Positions 17,984 to 28,638 of a stretch of DNA of 37,899 nt are shown here, piece after piece. The DNA comes from Alectoria sarmentosa (Eukaryota > Ascomycota > Lecanoromycetes > Lecanorales > Parmeliaceae): NCBI GenBank assembly GCA_009733775.1, contig WOGZ01000319.1, positions 1 to 37,899 on the forward strand, given 5' to 3'. The position numbers and the translations under genes are program-made. The number at the start of each line of letters is the position of its first letter. Positions within the stretch are counted from its first letter, which is position 1. Below the pieces are notes generated by a model that saw nothing but the letters and a program-made list of their open reading frames with translations, did not search any database and was not told the DNA's origin.

Positions 17984-20084
17984 ATGTCTGCAGCGCAGCT
18001 TCTAAATCCCAAAGCGGAGTCAAGGGTTAGCCATCTCCGCATTAATGAACAGCATGCTTGCTAACGTGTTTTAAGAGACGTGGTGAAGCTCTGAAAGTCA
18101 ACATCTCTGCTGGAGAAGGCCTGCAAGATGTTCTCAAATCCAACCTTGGTCCGACGGGGACCATAAAAATGTACGTGTACCTTCACAAAATCTGCAAAGA
18201 AAATATTGACACCTCTCAGGCTGGTCGACGGAGCTGGAGCAGTACGTGTTGACCATCTGGCTATACGGGCTCTGGAGCACACTGGCTTATGTCTTCACAG
18301 ATCAAATTGACAAAAGATGGAAATGTGCTGCTAAGAGAAATGGTATCACACTCTTGATCGACTTTTTAAGAGTACGGCTAAGGACTTTTAAGCAAATACA
18401 AAATCCTACAGCAGTACGTATGCTCGTCGAGGCCTACGATTGAAATGAGACTTATTCGAGAAGGTCATGATAGCAAGAGCGGCTACTGCTCAGGATGACA
18501 TTACAGGAGACGGCACAACTTCGGTAGTTCTGATGGTAGGAGAGCTACTGAAGCAGGCAGACAGGTACATATCTGAAGGTCTGCACCCCCGGATCATCAC
18601 AGACGGCTACGAGATTGCGAAGACAGAGACTTTGAAGGTACGTCCGCAATTTCCTAAAGAGGACGGGGCTGAAACTCGATTCGTTGCAGTTCCTCGACAC
18701 ATTCAAACTGCAAAAAGAGGTTGATCGAGAGCTTCTTCTCTCCGTTGCGCGCACCTCACTCGCCACTAAGTTGAATGGTACGCTTGCCGAAAAGCTTACT
18801 CCAGCCATTGTAGACGCCGTTTTGTCTATATACCATCCTCCCGCAAAACCAGATCTTTTTATGATTGAGATTATGAAGATGCAGCATCGGACGGCTTCAG
18901 ATACATCCCTCATCCGTGGGCTCGCACTAGACCATGGAGCACGACACCCAGACATGCCCAAGCGTGTGGAAAATGCGTTTATCCTGACACTGAACGTTAG
19001 CTTAGAGTACGAGAAGTCAGAAGTCAATTCGGGCTTCTACTATTCGAGCGCAGACCAACGCGAGAAGCTCGTGGAGAGCGAAAGGAGATTCGTAGACGAG
19101 AAACTTAGAAAAATTGTCGAACTCAAGAAGGAAGTCTGTGGCAATGACCCGAAAAAGGGATTTGTTATCATCAATCAGAAGGGCATTGATCCACTAAGTC
19201 TAGACGTTCTTGTCAAGAACGGTATCTTCGCACTTCGGCGAGCGAAGAGGAGGAATATGGAGAGGTTGCAGCTTGTTTGCGGCGGTACGGCTCAAAACAG
19301 CGTAGATGATCTGACCCCAGACGTCCTTGGATGGGCTGGACTAGTGTATGAGCATCAGCTGGGGGAAGAGAAGTACACATTTATCGTGAGTGGCCACCGC
19401 TTTGCGTGCGCGAGAAGATTCTTTACCAACCAATCAATAGGAGGATGTGAAAGACCCAAAATCAGTCACGCTCCTCATCAAAGGTCCCAACACACACACC
19501 ATTATGCAAATTACCGATGCAGTCCGGGACGGACTACGAAGCGTTTACAACATGATTGTTGACAGGAGCGTTGTGCCCGGCGCAGGGGCATTCCAAATAG
19601 CATGCGCTGCACACCTCTCAAGCGAAGCTTTTAGGAGGCAGGTAAAAGGAAAGGCGAAGTATGGAGTCTTAGCATTCGCAGACGCTCTTTTGGTAATTCC
19701 AAAGACTCTTGCAGCAAACTCCGGTCATGACATCCAAGACTGCCGTAAGCTCAGGAACCTCTTCTAATGGGTACATGGCATTGCTGATTCTATAAAATAG
19801 TGGCGGCACTGCAGGATGAACAAGTTGAGGGCAACATTGTGGGCCTGAACTTAATAACGGGCGAGCCAATGGATCCAATTCAAGAAGGGGTATACGATTC
19901 GTTCCGTGTTTTGAGGAATTGCATTGCATCGAGTTCAGGCATAGCTTCCAACCTCCTACTATGTGATGAACTACTGAAAGCAAGGCAGATGGTGAGTTGT
20001 GATGTGACAGCGTTGAGAATCAAGGCTAACAGCACATAGGGGCGTCAACAAGGTCCTGGGCCTGGAGAAGGTGAGGGTCAGTAG
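17984..20084 (+). CDS. CCT6: CCT6, zeta subunit of the CCT/TRiC chaperonin
   Basis: Ten exons: 17984-18025, 18076-18170, 18220-18241, 18301-18342, 18393-18413, 18464-18637, 18690-19385, 19441-19744, 19801-19991 and 20040-20084. They give 543 residues, the usual length. It begins MSAAQLLNPKAESRR and keeps NLGPTGTIKMLVDGAG, the ATPase motif GDGTTS (89-94), LVCGGTAQNSVDDL, VVPGAGAFQIACAAHL and NSGHDIQDCLAALQDE. It ends RQQGPGPGEGEGQ. Role: ATP-driven folding of actin, tubulin and WD-repeat proteins in the cytosol. The 5' half is cut into very small exons: exon 3 is 22 nt and exon 5 is 21 nt (seven codons, QIQNPTA). All introns are 48-59 nt. The first donor, GTTAGC, is weak. Confidence 0.95.
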
Positions 20085-20898
20085 ATGTCACAGAGAGCTT
20101 GGGCGCGTATATGTCTTGTTTGTATGAAGGTGCTTCGGATCTCGAAGAGCATCAGCGTTTGTATTCTAGACAGACTCGCTATGCACGTGTGGCGAAGCGA
20201 ATCATAGATGGCAACTGTCAATGAGAATACCCCAGGTGAAAGCTCGACTGCTGGAACAGCGACCTTACTCGGAGCCGAGTGATTTTTGCTCGGTAGCTCT
20301 GCTCTGCTCTGAAATATTACTTGCCATGATGAGAATTGTCCGTTGAATTGGAAAGACGAAAAAGTCGCTCTGACGGGTCATGGAGCGATGTGGAGAAGTG
20401 GGGGAGTCTGGCATAGGCAGTGGGCACCATTTGCATGGGGAAAGATGAATGCACTGAATGGCACCAATGGTATTGGTACTGTATTGGTATTGGTACGAGT
20501 AAACTAGCCAAGCCCTTCCCGCAATCTAGGTACTTTAGTCCTTCTGCGGCGCCGCCGTTGAAAGTACCGTAACACGCTTAGAGTAAGGTAAAGTACCTAC
20601 TCTAGAGTCTAGACTAGGTAGATTCACCAGTTGAAAGTTGAAACTCGAAAAAGGAGACGGACACTCTCCAGTCTGTAGAGTACTCTGTTTCAATTGCATC
20701 ATTTTCCATCCTTCACCCTCGCCCACCGACTTCTTGCGCAAAGTCGATCCCACCATCCTGCTTTCATCTTTGCCTAAGGTAGGCCTGCGAGTTGTCAATG
20801 GAACTCCCCTATCCCTAACTGAAGGAATAACGCTCCGCGTTGGCGACGTTTGGGCGCGCCCACATCTAGGCGACACAAGACCACCTCCGGCCTTCAAT
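20085..20898. other. Intergenic between CCT6 and the GH47 mannosidase
   Basis: Holds a GGTATTGGTACT-type simple repeat (about 20468-20497). TAGGTACTTTA (20527-20537) and TAAAGTACCTA (20588-20598) form an inverted repeat about 50 bp apart. The frame is open upstream of the mannosidase ATG to about 20638 but has no in-frame ATG before 20899, so I read it as 5' leader. Confidence 0.5.
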
Positions 20899-23800
20899 AT
20901 GTTTAGGATGCGCCGATACAGGGTTTTCCTCGTCTTCGCTGTCATTGCAGTCGGTGCACTATATCATTTCACAACTCTAGGCGGTCTCGAGAGTGCGGGT
21001 GCGGCGAGCGTCGAGGGGCTCAAGAACTTTGGCCAAAAGATTGAATCACCCTCCTCTCCACCAGCTTCGAAATCAAAGCAAGATTCGGATAGTGAAAGGG
21101 AGTCGAATGCCAAAGATATCATTGCCCCCATAGCTGTGCTGAGTCTCGCTGAATTGGGGGCCACGAAGCCATCTGTTGCAGCAGCACAGGAGCCGGAGTC
21201 CCAAGCTACAGCAGCACCTCTCGTGGAGCCAGCTTCTAGATATGGCCATTCGGATGCCCCAGACAAGCCTCCATCAGCAGGCGAGCTTGCTCCAGGTGCT
21301 ACGTCTACCTCCCCAAACAAGACAACTAAAGTCGAGACTGGTCCAGCAGACCCAATTGTTGAACCCGAAAATGGAAAAGGCAGAATGGAGATAATTGCGG
21401 CGACAGGCATCCCCAAGATTCACTGGAGCCAGCAGCCAGAGCACTTCCCCGTACCGACTGACGATATTATACAACTACCTACAGGGAAGCCCAAAACAAT
21501 TCCGCAGATCCAGCATAAATTCTCCGCCGAATCTGCAAGCGACAAGGCAGCTCGAGAAGACAAAAGGGAAATTATTAAAAAGGCCTTCTCTTTCTCTTGG
21601 GATGGATATAGATCGAAAGCATGGAGGCAGGACGAGTTGTCCCCAATATCTGGCAAGCACCGCAATCCATTTTGCGGATGGGGCGCAACGCTGGTAGATA
21701 CCTTGGATACATTGTGGATGATGGACTTGAAGGACGATTTTGAGGAAGCTGTAGAGGCTGTCAAGGAGATAGATTTCACTACAAGTGCGAGAAACGACAT
21801 ACCGTTATTCGAGACCGTGATTCGATATCTTGGAGGGCTTGTCGCTGCGTATGACATAAGTGGTGGTACATATAGGGTACTCTTGGATAAAGCCGTGGAG
21901 TTGGCTGATATCCTCATGGGTGCCTTTGACACACCAAACCGAATGCCTATGACTTTCTATATGTGGAAGCCGTGAGTCTGCAAGTGGGCTATGATAATAT
22001 ACAGCCGCTTACAATGTTACAGCACCTTCGCCTCTCAGCCTCACCGAGCAAAGACGAGAGTCGTTCTTGCGGAATTGGGATCTCTATCAGTCGAGTTCAC
22101 GAGGCTTGCACAAATTACGAAAGAGGCAAGGTACTATGACGCAGTTGCTCGCATCACCAATGAGTTTGAGATCTGGCAGAATGACACTAGAATGCCTGGT
22201 CTGTGGCCCCTGAAAGTCGATGCCTCGGGATGCAAGAAACCCGAGCAGGCTCCACAAACGAAATATGACCATCCGACAAGGAAGGGACCTACGAATTCGA
22301 AACCGCTATTAATTCCTGAAGACAAAGCTGCAGCGGCAGATAGTCCAAGTCTTTTAGATGGAGGCCCAGCGAGGAAAGTTAAGGCTGAGGAGGATCTCCA
22401 GTCGAAAAGTGAGGGTGGTCTTGTGGACGCCGTGGATGAGGTGAGGAAAGCGAGTCCAAAGAGCCCAGTAGAATCCAACAGCGCCTCGTCGCCCGAAGCT
22501 CCTGCAAGTGGCGTCGAAGCAGCCAAGCATATCGAAGACGAATCGTACGATTCCCCTCCAAAGTCTTCTGCAGCCCGTGCCTTGGTAAAGAGAGAGGTCT
22601 CCACCGACCCTGCTTCAAAACCTACAGAGTGTGAGCCGCAAGGGCTTGCATCACCGCCGTACACCTCGAGCGAAGAATTCGGAATCGGTGGCCAGGCTGA
22701 TTCTACTTATGAATACCTGCCAAAGGAGTATATGCTTCTTGGGGGCTTGGAAGAGAAGTATCGAGCTATGTACGAGATGGCTGCAGAGGGCACCATCAAG
22801 AATCTCTTGTTTCGCCCCATGATACCCGACGAGAAAAGACATATTTTGCATGCAGGTCTAGCCAAGGTCGCAGAGAAGAAGAGCCCTACCGACGATAAGG
22901 TCGACCTACGGCCAGAAGGAACACATCTTACTTGCTTTGCTGGGGCTATGTTTGCCATTGGTGCAAAGGTTTTTGATCGCAAGCACGACATGGACATCGC
23001 TTGGAAGCTTACAGACGGATGTGTGTGGGCCTATGAAGCAACGAACACTGGCATTATGCCAGAAAGCTACCTAGCTATTCCTTGTCCGAATGCGGACATT
23101 TGTCCTTGGAACGAAACGCTGTGGCATGAAAAGCTCGACCCTTTCGGTGATTTGCGTGAGAAAACCCGACCCTCGAGGCAGCAAGCTGTCCTGAGCTCCG
23201 AGAAGAAAACGCCCATCAAAGATTCTCCAGAGAAGGGAGACAAGGTATTTCTGACTGAGACCACCAAAGCCTCGTTAGTTCCGGGAATGGCCGGCTCTCA
23301 AACTGAATGGCCAAATGATAAGAAAGATGGTAAAGGACCAGCTGGAACTGCCATTTCCAGCTCGAAAGTTAGCAATACTGCGAAACCAAAGGTCTCTCTC
23401 TTGGAAGAAGAGACTGATGAGCTTATGCCCCATGCTAAAGAAGCTGCCGCCTCTTCCAAATCTCTTGACAAAAGACAGCTAGGAGACCTCAACGAAGAGA
23501 CCCCAATTGCCCCTGCAGCAAGGAAAGCTGTGTCATCAGCGGCATCGATTCCCAAAGAACCGAAGGACACAGTTTCAAAGCCGACCATCAAATCAAGTGA
23601 AGAGCCCATGGTTGAGAAGACCTCCGCGGAACAAAAGTTGGACATGTCAAAGGCGTCTAGCCCAATTCTCAAGGAAAAAGCCACGGTGATGAAACATGCC
23701 AACGGCACAGCCAAATCTACTGTTTACACGCCACCACCTATTCCGACACGCGAGGAGTTCGTGAAGGCTAGGATTCACGACGAGAGATTACCAGCAGGCA

Positions 23801-24236
23801 TGACCAAGGTCACAGGCGCCAGATATCTCCTCAGGTGAGCTACTCTTCTCTCTGTAAAGACGAACCGTAGATGCTCACAAAGTTGTAGACCAGAGGCGAT
23901 TGAATCCGTTTTCGTCATGTACCGCACCACTGGCGATGAGTACTGGCGCGAAAAAGGTTGGGAGATGTTCAAGGCTATCGAAAAGCATACCATTGCGACC
24001 TATGGCGCTTCGGCGATATCAGATGTTACGAGCAAGAAGCCAGTGGCTTTGGATGAAATGGAGAGCTTCTGGCTCGCAGAGACGCTCAAATACTTTTATC
24101 TTCTATTCAGTGAGCCTGATGTAGTCAGTCTGGATGATTATGTGCTGTGAGTCTCAATCCTTTCCCCTCCCAACTCAGGTGTCCTAATCTCTTGAGCAGG
24201 AACACAGAAGCACATCCATTCAAGAGGCCGACGTGA
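20899..24236 (+). CDS. GH47 class I alpha-1,2-mannosidase with two large disordered insertions
   Basis: Exons 20899-21971, 22023-23834, 23889-24146 and 24200-24236 (introns 51-54 nt) give 1059 residues, about twice the bare GH47 domain. A short cytosolic tail and one signal anchor (YRVFLVFAVIAVGALYHF) make it a type II membrane protein of ER or Golgi. A Ser/Pro/Glu-rich stem follows. GH47 blocks in order: NPFCGWGATLVDTLDTLWMM, DIPLFETVIRYLGGLVAAYD, MPMTFYMWKP, PKEYMLLGG, LTCFAGAMFAIGAKV, RPEAIESVFVMYRTTGDEYW and the C-terminal TEAHP. Low-complexity insertions fall after GLWPLKVDASGC (about residues 430-575) and after NETLWHEKLDPFGDL (about 735-930). Role: trims Man9 N-glycans. MNL2- or EDEM-like duty in ER quality control is possible. 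The upstream frame is open but has no ATG, so Met at 20899 is used. Confidence 0.88.
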
Positions 24237-24629
24237 CAACCCATTATACGATATAATATAATGTCATGAATGCATGGAAGGATTTTTGGCATAAAGCAAG
24301 CTACGCATTTGATGGCGTATGGTTTGGGTCTGGGTAAAGGAGGCTGTCTAGGAGCCTCGAGGTTGTCATTCTTATAGGCCATTATACCAAGTAGATATGC
24401 GTGTTTGTACTCTAGGGTTCCTAAGTGAATGGCGGGCGAGCTGTAGAGTCCTGTGAATTTACTAGGTTGTTCTTGCCATTACTGTAAGTTCGGCATGACC
24501 TTTGCTCTGCCCGCGCTTGTGATCCACGAGACCAGTCTGACCAGAGCATTCTTCCAATCCTCCAGATTCCCAGAGACTGAACGACATTTGTTGTTTCAGC
24601 CTCTGATCATGACAGTCGCCACTTGAGCA
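24237..24629. other. Intergenic between GH47 and LDB17
   Basis: Tandem genes on the same strand. No conserved open frame. A TATAATATAATG-type AT stretch at about 24250 probably belongs to the 3' untranslated region of the mannosidase. Confidence 0.4.
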
Positions 24630-26304
24630 ATGGAGTTCGACGTGTCTTACACCTTAGACAACGAGCAGCAGTTCTGGGACGGTGTGTAAGCCAGCGCCTC
24701 CGCCATTCCACCGGCGCACGTATTGACCATGCCTTTCAGAGCTTGAAGAGATCGTCTCCGCGCAATGCCAGTCTCACGAACTCATAGACAATGCTCTAAG
24801 GTCATACTTGACTTTTGTCACCAGTTACAAGGGTTTGCGCTGTTTACTATCCACTACCCACAGATCAAGGGGGGAGGCAAAAGACTGAGTATCGGCACAG
24901 GAGAATACATACAAAGCGAATATGACATCGCCCGCTGCTCATACAGACTCCTCGGGTCCTCTCTCTTTACCAAAAACAAGGACTATGTGCGCCGGCAGAT
25001 TGTCTACAGCCTGCTGCAGGTATGGCATGCTCAGTCTACTCCCACAACCAGCTGCTCATTTCCTTCAGGAAGATTCCCCAGACACGCTACACCTGATTAT
25101 AGCATTTCTTCTCTTCGATGGCCGGCAGAATGATATCACGTTCGAGATGATGAACGAGGAGGATGGTTTCCCAAGATTACTTGAACTGATACAGGGCGGA
25201 AAAGACGATGACGCGGGCTTGCATAGAATGCTTCTTGAACTTCTTTACGAAATGTCACGAATACAGCGATTGCGAACGGAAGACTTAAGTCAGCACCGTC
25301 CTCAGCTTTTCTCATGAGCCTGAGAGATTTAACGAGAAACCATAGTACTAATCGAAGACGAGTTCATTGCGTACATGTTCCAGATCATCGAGGGCTTATC
25401 CGACGACGTGAACGACCCCTATCACTATCCAGTTATACGAGTCGTGGTATGTGGACCCTGCTAAGGATAGAAGCGAACGTTTTGTTGATCTATCCAGCTC
25501 ATATTGAACGAGCAATACATGTGCTCGGCTCACGACCCAAGCCCGGATCAACCCACCTCCCCAAGTACGCCTCTGGCAAACAAAGTCATGAAGATCCTCT
25601 CCGCTCAAGGGTCCACTTACAAAACCTTCGGCGAGAATATCATTCTCCTCTTGAACCGAGAGAGCGAAACTTCCCTCCAGCTGCTCATTCTCAAACTCCT
25701 CTACCTCCTCTTCACCACACCGCCTACGTACGAGTACTTCTATACTAACGACCTCCACGTCCTCCTCGATATCATACTACGAAATTTGCTTGACCTTCCT
25801 CCTTCCTCTACCGCTCTACGCCACACCTACCTCCGTGTCCTCTATCCCCTCCTTGCCCACACACAGCTGAAGCATCCACCGCATTACAAGCAAAATGAAC
25901 TCGTAAGGCTATTGGCCATGATGGCAGAGGACGACAATCACCATTTCGGGGCCATAGACGAGACGACAAAGAGACTCGTGGGACGTTGTGGCAGAGTAGG
26001 ATGGTTGAAGGATGAAGAAGCGCTTGGCTTGAGTCCGACCTGGGTGACGCAGCGATTGCTGAGTGTCGACCTGCCGAGCGCGATGGAGAGCAGTCTCAGT
26101 GTTGTGGAGGTGACTACGCAGAGGGAGAGACCCGGGGTGAAGACTCCTAGTCGAGCGGAGGACGACAAGGTGAACGAAAATAAAGGGAATGATGTGGTCG
26201 ATGCAGGAACTGGCAACGATGGTACGGCAACGGCCGGTAACGGGAGGATCGAGAGGGCAGTGTGTGTGGAAAAGAGCCCGTTCGAAGTTGAGGGAGAGGC
26301 ATGA
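24630..26304 (+). CDS. LDB17: LDB17/Dip1/SPIN90-type leucine-rich Arp2/3 regulator
   Basis: Exons 24630-24681, 24740-24832, 24901-25019, 25069-25288, 25346-25446 and 25498-26304 (introns 49-68 nt) give 463 residues. The body is all-helical and Leu-rich, the SPIN90/Ldb17 leucine-rich (armadillo-like) domain. Typical blocks are RRQIVYSLLQEDSPDTLHLI, FQIIEGLSDDVNDPYHYPVI, TYKTFGENIILLLNRE and LLILKLLYLLFTTPPTYEYF. The last 100 residues are polar and disordered (RERPGVKTPSRAEDDK). Family knowledge: Dip1/Ldb17 switches on Arp2/3 without a mother filament, seeding actin patches for endocytosis. Exon 4 joins exon 5 as EDL-ILIEDEF through a GTCAGC donor, the weakest junction in the model. Confidence 0.85.
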
Positions 26305-26735
26305 TGCTTCCTATGGATGGCATCGCAATTTTAAACAACCAAAGTAAATTTGCTTTGGAAAGAAACGCTGGCTTATCAGCTTGCATGTTCAAGGTTCTTG
26401 GCCTGTTGGGCGGCTCCTTGTGCACATTCTTGTGTACATGTCTTTGTAATTTAGTTCGTCTTCCTGACTTACTACATGTACACATGGCTCCCAACCCGAA
26501 TGAGTCGAGATCCATGGATAAGAAGGGAGTGGTACCCTATTCTGTTGAGAGCTTCAACGTGAGCAGGCATAGCGAGAAGTGCATTCGGAGAAGTAGACTG
26601 CTCTCTTCTGACGAAGCGGACTCTTTTTGGGCGCTACTTCGGATGATAGCTGCTAATCCAGCGCCTTCGGCGTCCGAATGATCAGTACAGATTAGTAGTT
26701 GCTAACTGCACCCAACCAACGGTCCAAAATACTTC
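26305..26735. other. Intergenic between convergent LDB17 and TBCC
   Basis: A 126-codon plus-strand frame overlaps the LDB17 stop and covers most of this space, but it shows no motif and has mixed composition. I regard it as chance and the region as 3' untranslated sequence. Confidence 0.4.
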
Positions 26736-27994
26736 TCATACTACCCTCGCAGCTCTGAGCAAGTCATCAAGCTCCGAGAGGGAACGCCCTGCGGAACCGA
26801 ATGACTTGATGTACTCCCATGACCCGCTCCCTATTCCTATTTTACCTTCATAACCTGGCTGCAAAGTACTCCAGTTAGGACTATGCTCCGCTCTCAGCCA
26901 TTTGAAGTCATCGACCTGATCCCACATATTTAGAGAACTGGGCCATGGTGATTCAGTGGTATCCTAACGTCAAAATATGAACGAGAACAGCTTGAGTGCA
27001 ACGAAGGGGAATCCTTACATAGACAGGCGGAAATGGGGTGAATAGTATACCCTTGCAGTCTTCGATGATCGGTCTACTGCCACACCACAAATAGACGAGA
27101 CAGTTTTTGCACTCATGCATACGCACTTGGCGACTCCAAACGATCAAAGTGCTGTTCTCGACGCCTGTGATATGCGCGGCGCCACTGGTTCTGCCGCAGA
27201 TGAGGAGACTTTCAGTCACAGAGTTGATGGCTAGCGTTGCAAACGGTCTTGATAATGAGTCGGAGAGATCGACGGCGCTATGGTGGATGTTTGTGATTGA
27301 TACGGATGAACCCGGTTCTGAAGAAGCAAAGTCGAATCTATGCTGAGTAGATGAAAGAGATGCGATCGTGATAGCACCTGCTGTCCCTGAAACGGGCCCA
27401 GCATCGAGGCTGTCCTGGGTTTTTTGGGGGTCGCTACTATGATGATCAGGCTCGTTCGAGGAAGCTGTCTTGACTTCGTCGCCAGTAGCTCCCTGGCTTC
27501 GGACTGAGACATCTTCGGGAGGCCCATTGCCAGAGTTGGCAGCATTCTTCTGCGCAATAGTCTTCTTGAATGCAAACTTGCGCTTCGATGCAGACGCATT
27601 GCGTATTTCTTGCAGGTTTTCATGAAGGAACCTTACCGCCTGTCAAGCTGACCGCTCTCTCAGCATCGCTCGACGCTTGGCAGAGAAAAAAGGGTGAATA
27701 CCGTAGAACAAGTGCGCTGGTCGTAGGCTAGGAGATAAGCTGAGGCATCCTTGGCCTCATTGGAAAGTCGGGATATGCTGGCTAGACATTGATCTGTCAA
27801 ATTCGCTCGTTCGGCTGGCTGGAGTGCGGATTGCTTTAGGCGAGCCATCTTCTCTTGGAGTGCTAGATTCGACTGTCAAAAGGAGGTTCCTGAAGAGACA
27901 ATGGACATTTACTGGTTTCCTGTTGCTTGAATCGGCGGAAGAATTCTTCTTTCGCATCTGAATCGGATGATCCTTTTCCAGCCTCGCCTGACAT
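26736..27994 (-). CDS. Tubulin-specific chaperone C (TBCC, C-CAP/cofactor C domain)
   Basis: Exons 27994-27913, 27862-27702, 27639-27019 and 26915-26736 give 347 residues. The N-terminal part is helical (FFRRFKQQET...LQEKMARLKQSALQ, the spectrin-like tubulin-binding region). The C-CAP beta-helix follows (LINS-like SVTESLLICGRTSGAAHI, HITGVENSTLIVWSRQVRMH), with the catalytic-arginine type motif SRQVRMHECKNC and YLWCGSRPIIEDC. It ends VDDFKWLRAEHSPNW. Role: GTPase activation of beta-tubulin in the last step of heterodimer assembly, homologous to yeast Cin2. The last intron is 103 nt in the only in-frame model. That model removes the readable words NMWDQ just before VDDFKW, which homologues keep, so this junction is doubtful. 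Confidence 0.85.
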
Positions 27995-28117
27995 TGGTGC
28001 AGTATGGCCAGTGGCCGAAACCAGATAGATGCACTGGGGAGAATTATTGCGGTATCTTGTTGCTGAAAAGTTTTTGAAGATTCCAAGTCAAAAGACGCTC
28101 TATAAGATGGTACAGGA

Positions 28118-28394
28118 GCACCAAAAGTCCTGGACGCCAAGACTCCTGCCCCAAGATTTTGGATAACTCAATACTCATAACAGCCTGGAGGGTGACCCGG
28201 ACAATGCGCTTGAAAGAAAGCGCTTCGGAGCTGCGTCTGTTCCAACCGAATATGAGGCTTGATACCCGTAATCCGTATCAATCAAATGTCCCAAAATCCC
28301 ATCTACGCGCTCGCAGGAAAAGTTCCAAGCTTGAAGGTCGCCTTCCGAACGTAGGGTTAGGGTTGATACTAGCGCTGTCCAGGACTTTTGGTGC
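28118..28394. mobile_element. hAT-like miniature transposon, copy 2
   Basis: 277 bp bounded by the 18-bp perfect terminal inverted repeat GCACCAAAAGTCCTGGAC. Inner words shared with copy 1 (7860-8346) include GGACAATGCGCT (28199-28210), CTGGAG-GT before it, GTTCCAAC and TAGGGTTAGGG (28352-28362) followed by TACTAGC-CTGTCC. It has no coding capacity. It begins about 125 bp upstream of the TBCC start codon, so it lies in that gene's promoter region. Confidence 0.65.
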
Positions 28395-28638
28395 AGACCT
28401 AAGTATGTAAAGTATGTTGATTGGATTTGCGGCTTTACCGGAATGCCATGTGCCTGAAATTTCCGACTTTGCGGTCTAATATCGAAAGGCAGGCTCCTTG
28501 GCTCTACGTAGAGTATCAATTACAGTCTATCATGATATGATATGAAGAGCCTCTATATGGATGTGTCCTGGAGCAAACTTGTCTATGAAAGGGTTTGCAC
28601 AATTCTAGCAAATAAAATTGCACCTGATAATGCATCAA

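Noticed and set aside
20899..26304. Secondary-metabolite gene cluster
   Set aside because: The genes here are housekeeping (glycan trimming, actin). No synthase, P450 or transporter is present.
26301..26681. 126-codon plus-strand open frame after LDB17
   Set aside because: Starts inside the LDB17 stop region, has no motif and mixed composition, and lies between convergent genes. Probably chance.
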